This document shows, in pieces, positions 62,638 to 64,000 of a stretch of 64,000 nucleotides of DNA. Source of the DNA: Sinomonas sp. ASV322 (GTDB lineage: Bacteria; Actinomycetota; Actinomycetes; Actinomycetales; Micrococcaceae); the NCBI RefSeq assembly GCF_030908245.1, contig NZ_JAVFJJ010000001.1:355565-419564 (forward strand), read 5' to 3'. A program made the translations under genes and the position numbers. Numbering within the stretch: position 1 is the stretch's first letter; the number at the start of each line of letters is the position of its first letter. The notes below the pieces were generated by a model. It was not told where the DNA came from, did not search any database, and saw only the letters and a list, made by a program, of their open reading frames with translations.

Positions 62638-64000
62638 TCAGCGATGCTCCTCTTGGGAGGTCGGCTCTTCAGGGCTCGAGGGATCCTGACTCGGCGCATA
62701 CCCCTGCTCCGAGCGCTTCTCGCGTGCGCGCACGGCTTTCTTGCGCGCGTTGTCGATGTCATTGCGGAGCCTTTGACCCTGGATGTTCCAGTCGAAGGAG
62801 AGCGCCGACGGATTCGCGAACCCGTCCCAGGCATCATCGAGGTAGTCGCAGAAGGCGTCGGCCCGGTCAAGGCGATCCTCAATCGGGCGAACGTCAAGTA
62901 CAGCGGTACGCACGGCGGGATCCATGATCGGCGTGTCGACGATCATCGCGTCAATGTAGGAGAACGTCGCAACCATTTCGTGATGCATGTAGGCGCCAAT
63001 GCTTGTAATTCGGTAGGGGCTTACATCGGACTCGCCCGGATGTGTGTCAAGAAGCCCTTTGGCGGTCGCGCGATCTAGGTGCCACCGCGTCTGATCTGGC
63101 TCGAATCCCCACTTCTGTGATTCAGCGAAGATTGAGTCGACCTCGATAAATCCCGCACGCTTTGTGGGATCCCCTTGAGCCTGAATGAAGGCGAGGAGCA
63201 GGGGCAATAGGAAGTGCTCGTGTTGATCTCCCTGGCTTATGTCGAAGAGATTCAAAATTCTGCTCGTCGACGGGTCGTAAAGATCGTTCTCACCGAGAAT
63301 GATCGAGCGCATGAATTCGTGAACGGGGATCGTGTAGACCCCTCCCCGCTCGGCGACTTCCAGGATGCGCGCAGTCTCGACGTAGCCGCTACCGATGAAG
63401 CTTGATAAGTACTCAAGAGCTAAGCGTGTATTGCCACCGCTCATGTTCTCCAGTATTCCAATCAGGGTCTCGTTGGCGGTGAACCCTTCCTCGAGGGACT
63501 CCAGATACGCCTTCAAGTCGTGAGTATCGAGGCTCAAGTCGGTTCTGTCGTTCGCTGCCAGCAGTTGCTTGCGTGCAAAAGAGAGACGCCGCTTTACAAT
63601 GCTGGAGATCCGAGCAGGGGCCACATGAAAGGCGCGAGGCTGGTACGCAGCGATCGATCCGCGAAGTTTTGATTCGAAGAAAGTTGTGGGGCGAAGCGAC
63701 ACGAAAATTGTAGCCGCAAGCGTGGAACTCATCGCTTGCGCTATCACGAACACTTCGTCTTGGAACTCGAGAGGGCGTTGGTCAATGTTGTCGAGGACGA
63801 TCACCGACCGTCTCCGTGCTGTCGATTCGAGTTGCTGAAGCGAACGCTCGAGGTGCTTGCCGCGGTCTTCAATCAGCCGGGCCAGCTCCTGTATCTCGTG
63901 TCGCTGGAATTCGGCCGGATCCGATTCGGCCAGAGGACCGAAGATCCCTTTCTTGAACCTGTTCAGCTCGCGATTATAGACGGCTCGAACGAATCTATTC
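62638..64000 (-). CDS. STAND-like P-loop ATPase, partial (5' end beyond right edge)
   Basis: The reverse strand is open from the right edge to 62638, about 454 codons, so the start is outside the window. The Walker B-like motif R-S-V-I-V-L-D-N-I-D-Q-R is about 60 residues from the edge, and IFVSLRPTTF follows in the sensor-1 (hhhTxR) position, as in STAND NTPases. The Walker A lies upstream and is not seen. The rest is alpha-helical with a charged tail rich in Pro, Glu and Ser. Codons ending in A or T are common here, unlike the neighbours, so it may be acquired. The family is inferred; partners are not visible. Confidence 0.7.
   Translation of the reverse strand, partial: NRFVRAVYNRELNRFKKGIFGPLAESDPAEFQRHEIQELARLIEDRGKHLERSLQQLESTARRRSVIVLDNIDQRPLEFQDEVFVIAQAMSSTLAATIFVSLRPTTFFESKLRGSIAAYQPRAFHVAPARISSIVKRRLSFARKQLLAANDRTDLSLDTHDLKAYLESLEEGFTANETLIGILENMSGGNTRLALEYLSSFIGSGYVETARILEVAERGGVYTIPVHEFMRSIILGENDLYDPSTSRILNLFDISQGDQHEHFLLPLLLAFIQAQGDPTKRAGFIEVDSIFAESQKWGFEPDQTRWHLDRATAKGLLDTHPGESDVSPYRITSIGAYMHHEMVATFSYIDAMIVDTPIMDPAVRTAVLDVRPIEDRLDRADAFCDYLDDAWDGFANPSALSFDWNIQGQRLRNDIDNARKKAVRAREKRSEQGYAPSQDPSSPEEPTSQEEHR

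Overview
The window is about 64 kb of high-GC actinobacterial chromosome, most likely from a member of the Micrococcaceae close to Arthrobacter or Sinomonas. The evidence is the full Pup-proteasome locus (arc, dop, pup, prcB, prcA, pafA) with a fused pafBC, a mycothiol gene (mshC), rbpA, a divergent glgC/glgA pair of mycobacterial type, GTG starts, and many leaderless promoters of the form TANNNT, then 6-7 nt, then ATG/GTG. Most of it looks like conserved chromosome.

Layout. 1-2.3 kb: glycogen/maltose-1-phosphate synthesis (glgC, glgA) and a small heat-shock protein. 2.4-9 kb: a beta-oxidation locus, with a TetR regulator and acyl-CoA oxidase/dehydrogenase reading left and thiolase, high-molecular-weight FabG and MaoC hydratase reading right. 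One palindrome that contains both -10 boxes separates the two arms. 9-9.6 kb: two identical tRNA-Leu(GAG) genes, each with its own promoter and terminator. 9.7-17 kb: M20 peptidase, acyl-CoA dehydrogenase-like protein, two small proteins, mshC, PAC2 protein, HAD hydrolase and a site-2 protease. 17-33 kb: trmI, the Pup-proteasome genes, two FKBP prolyl isomerases, pafBC, tatA, tatC and the helicase helY. This follows mycobacterial gene order with the FKBP genes added.

33-46 kb: an amidohydrolase, polyprenol-phosphate mannose synthase and rbpA. Between the last two sits a six-gene unit: a LacI regulator, a four-gene ABC importer and a metallo-beta-lactamase-fold hydrolase. Its substrate is unknown. 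Then come an SPFH/NfeD pair and a divergent MocR/YczE pair. 46-55 kb: rRNA methyltransferase, S9 peptidase, peptide deformylase, a lipoprotein, a LysR/YeiH pair, a Tat-exported arylsulfotransferase-like protein and an EamA transporter.

55-64 kb is the most accessory part: an orphan LacI regulator, an AraC/VOC pair, a short UvrA-like ATPase, an ArsR/SRPBCC operon with paired operators, a DUF2277 protein, another SRPBCC protein, and the downstream part of a lower-GC STAND-like ATPase that runs off the right edge. No transposase, integrase, rRNA or CRISPR array was seen.

The main points for a second look are the promoter architecture (at least 18 genes have leaderless signals, and in four junctions the upstream TAG stop codon is the start of the next -10 box), the tetR operator and in-frame 15-bp repeat, the ABC/MBL insertion, the orphan palindrome at 55.45 kb, and the low-GC ATPase at the right edge.
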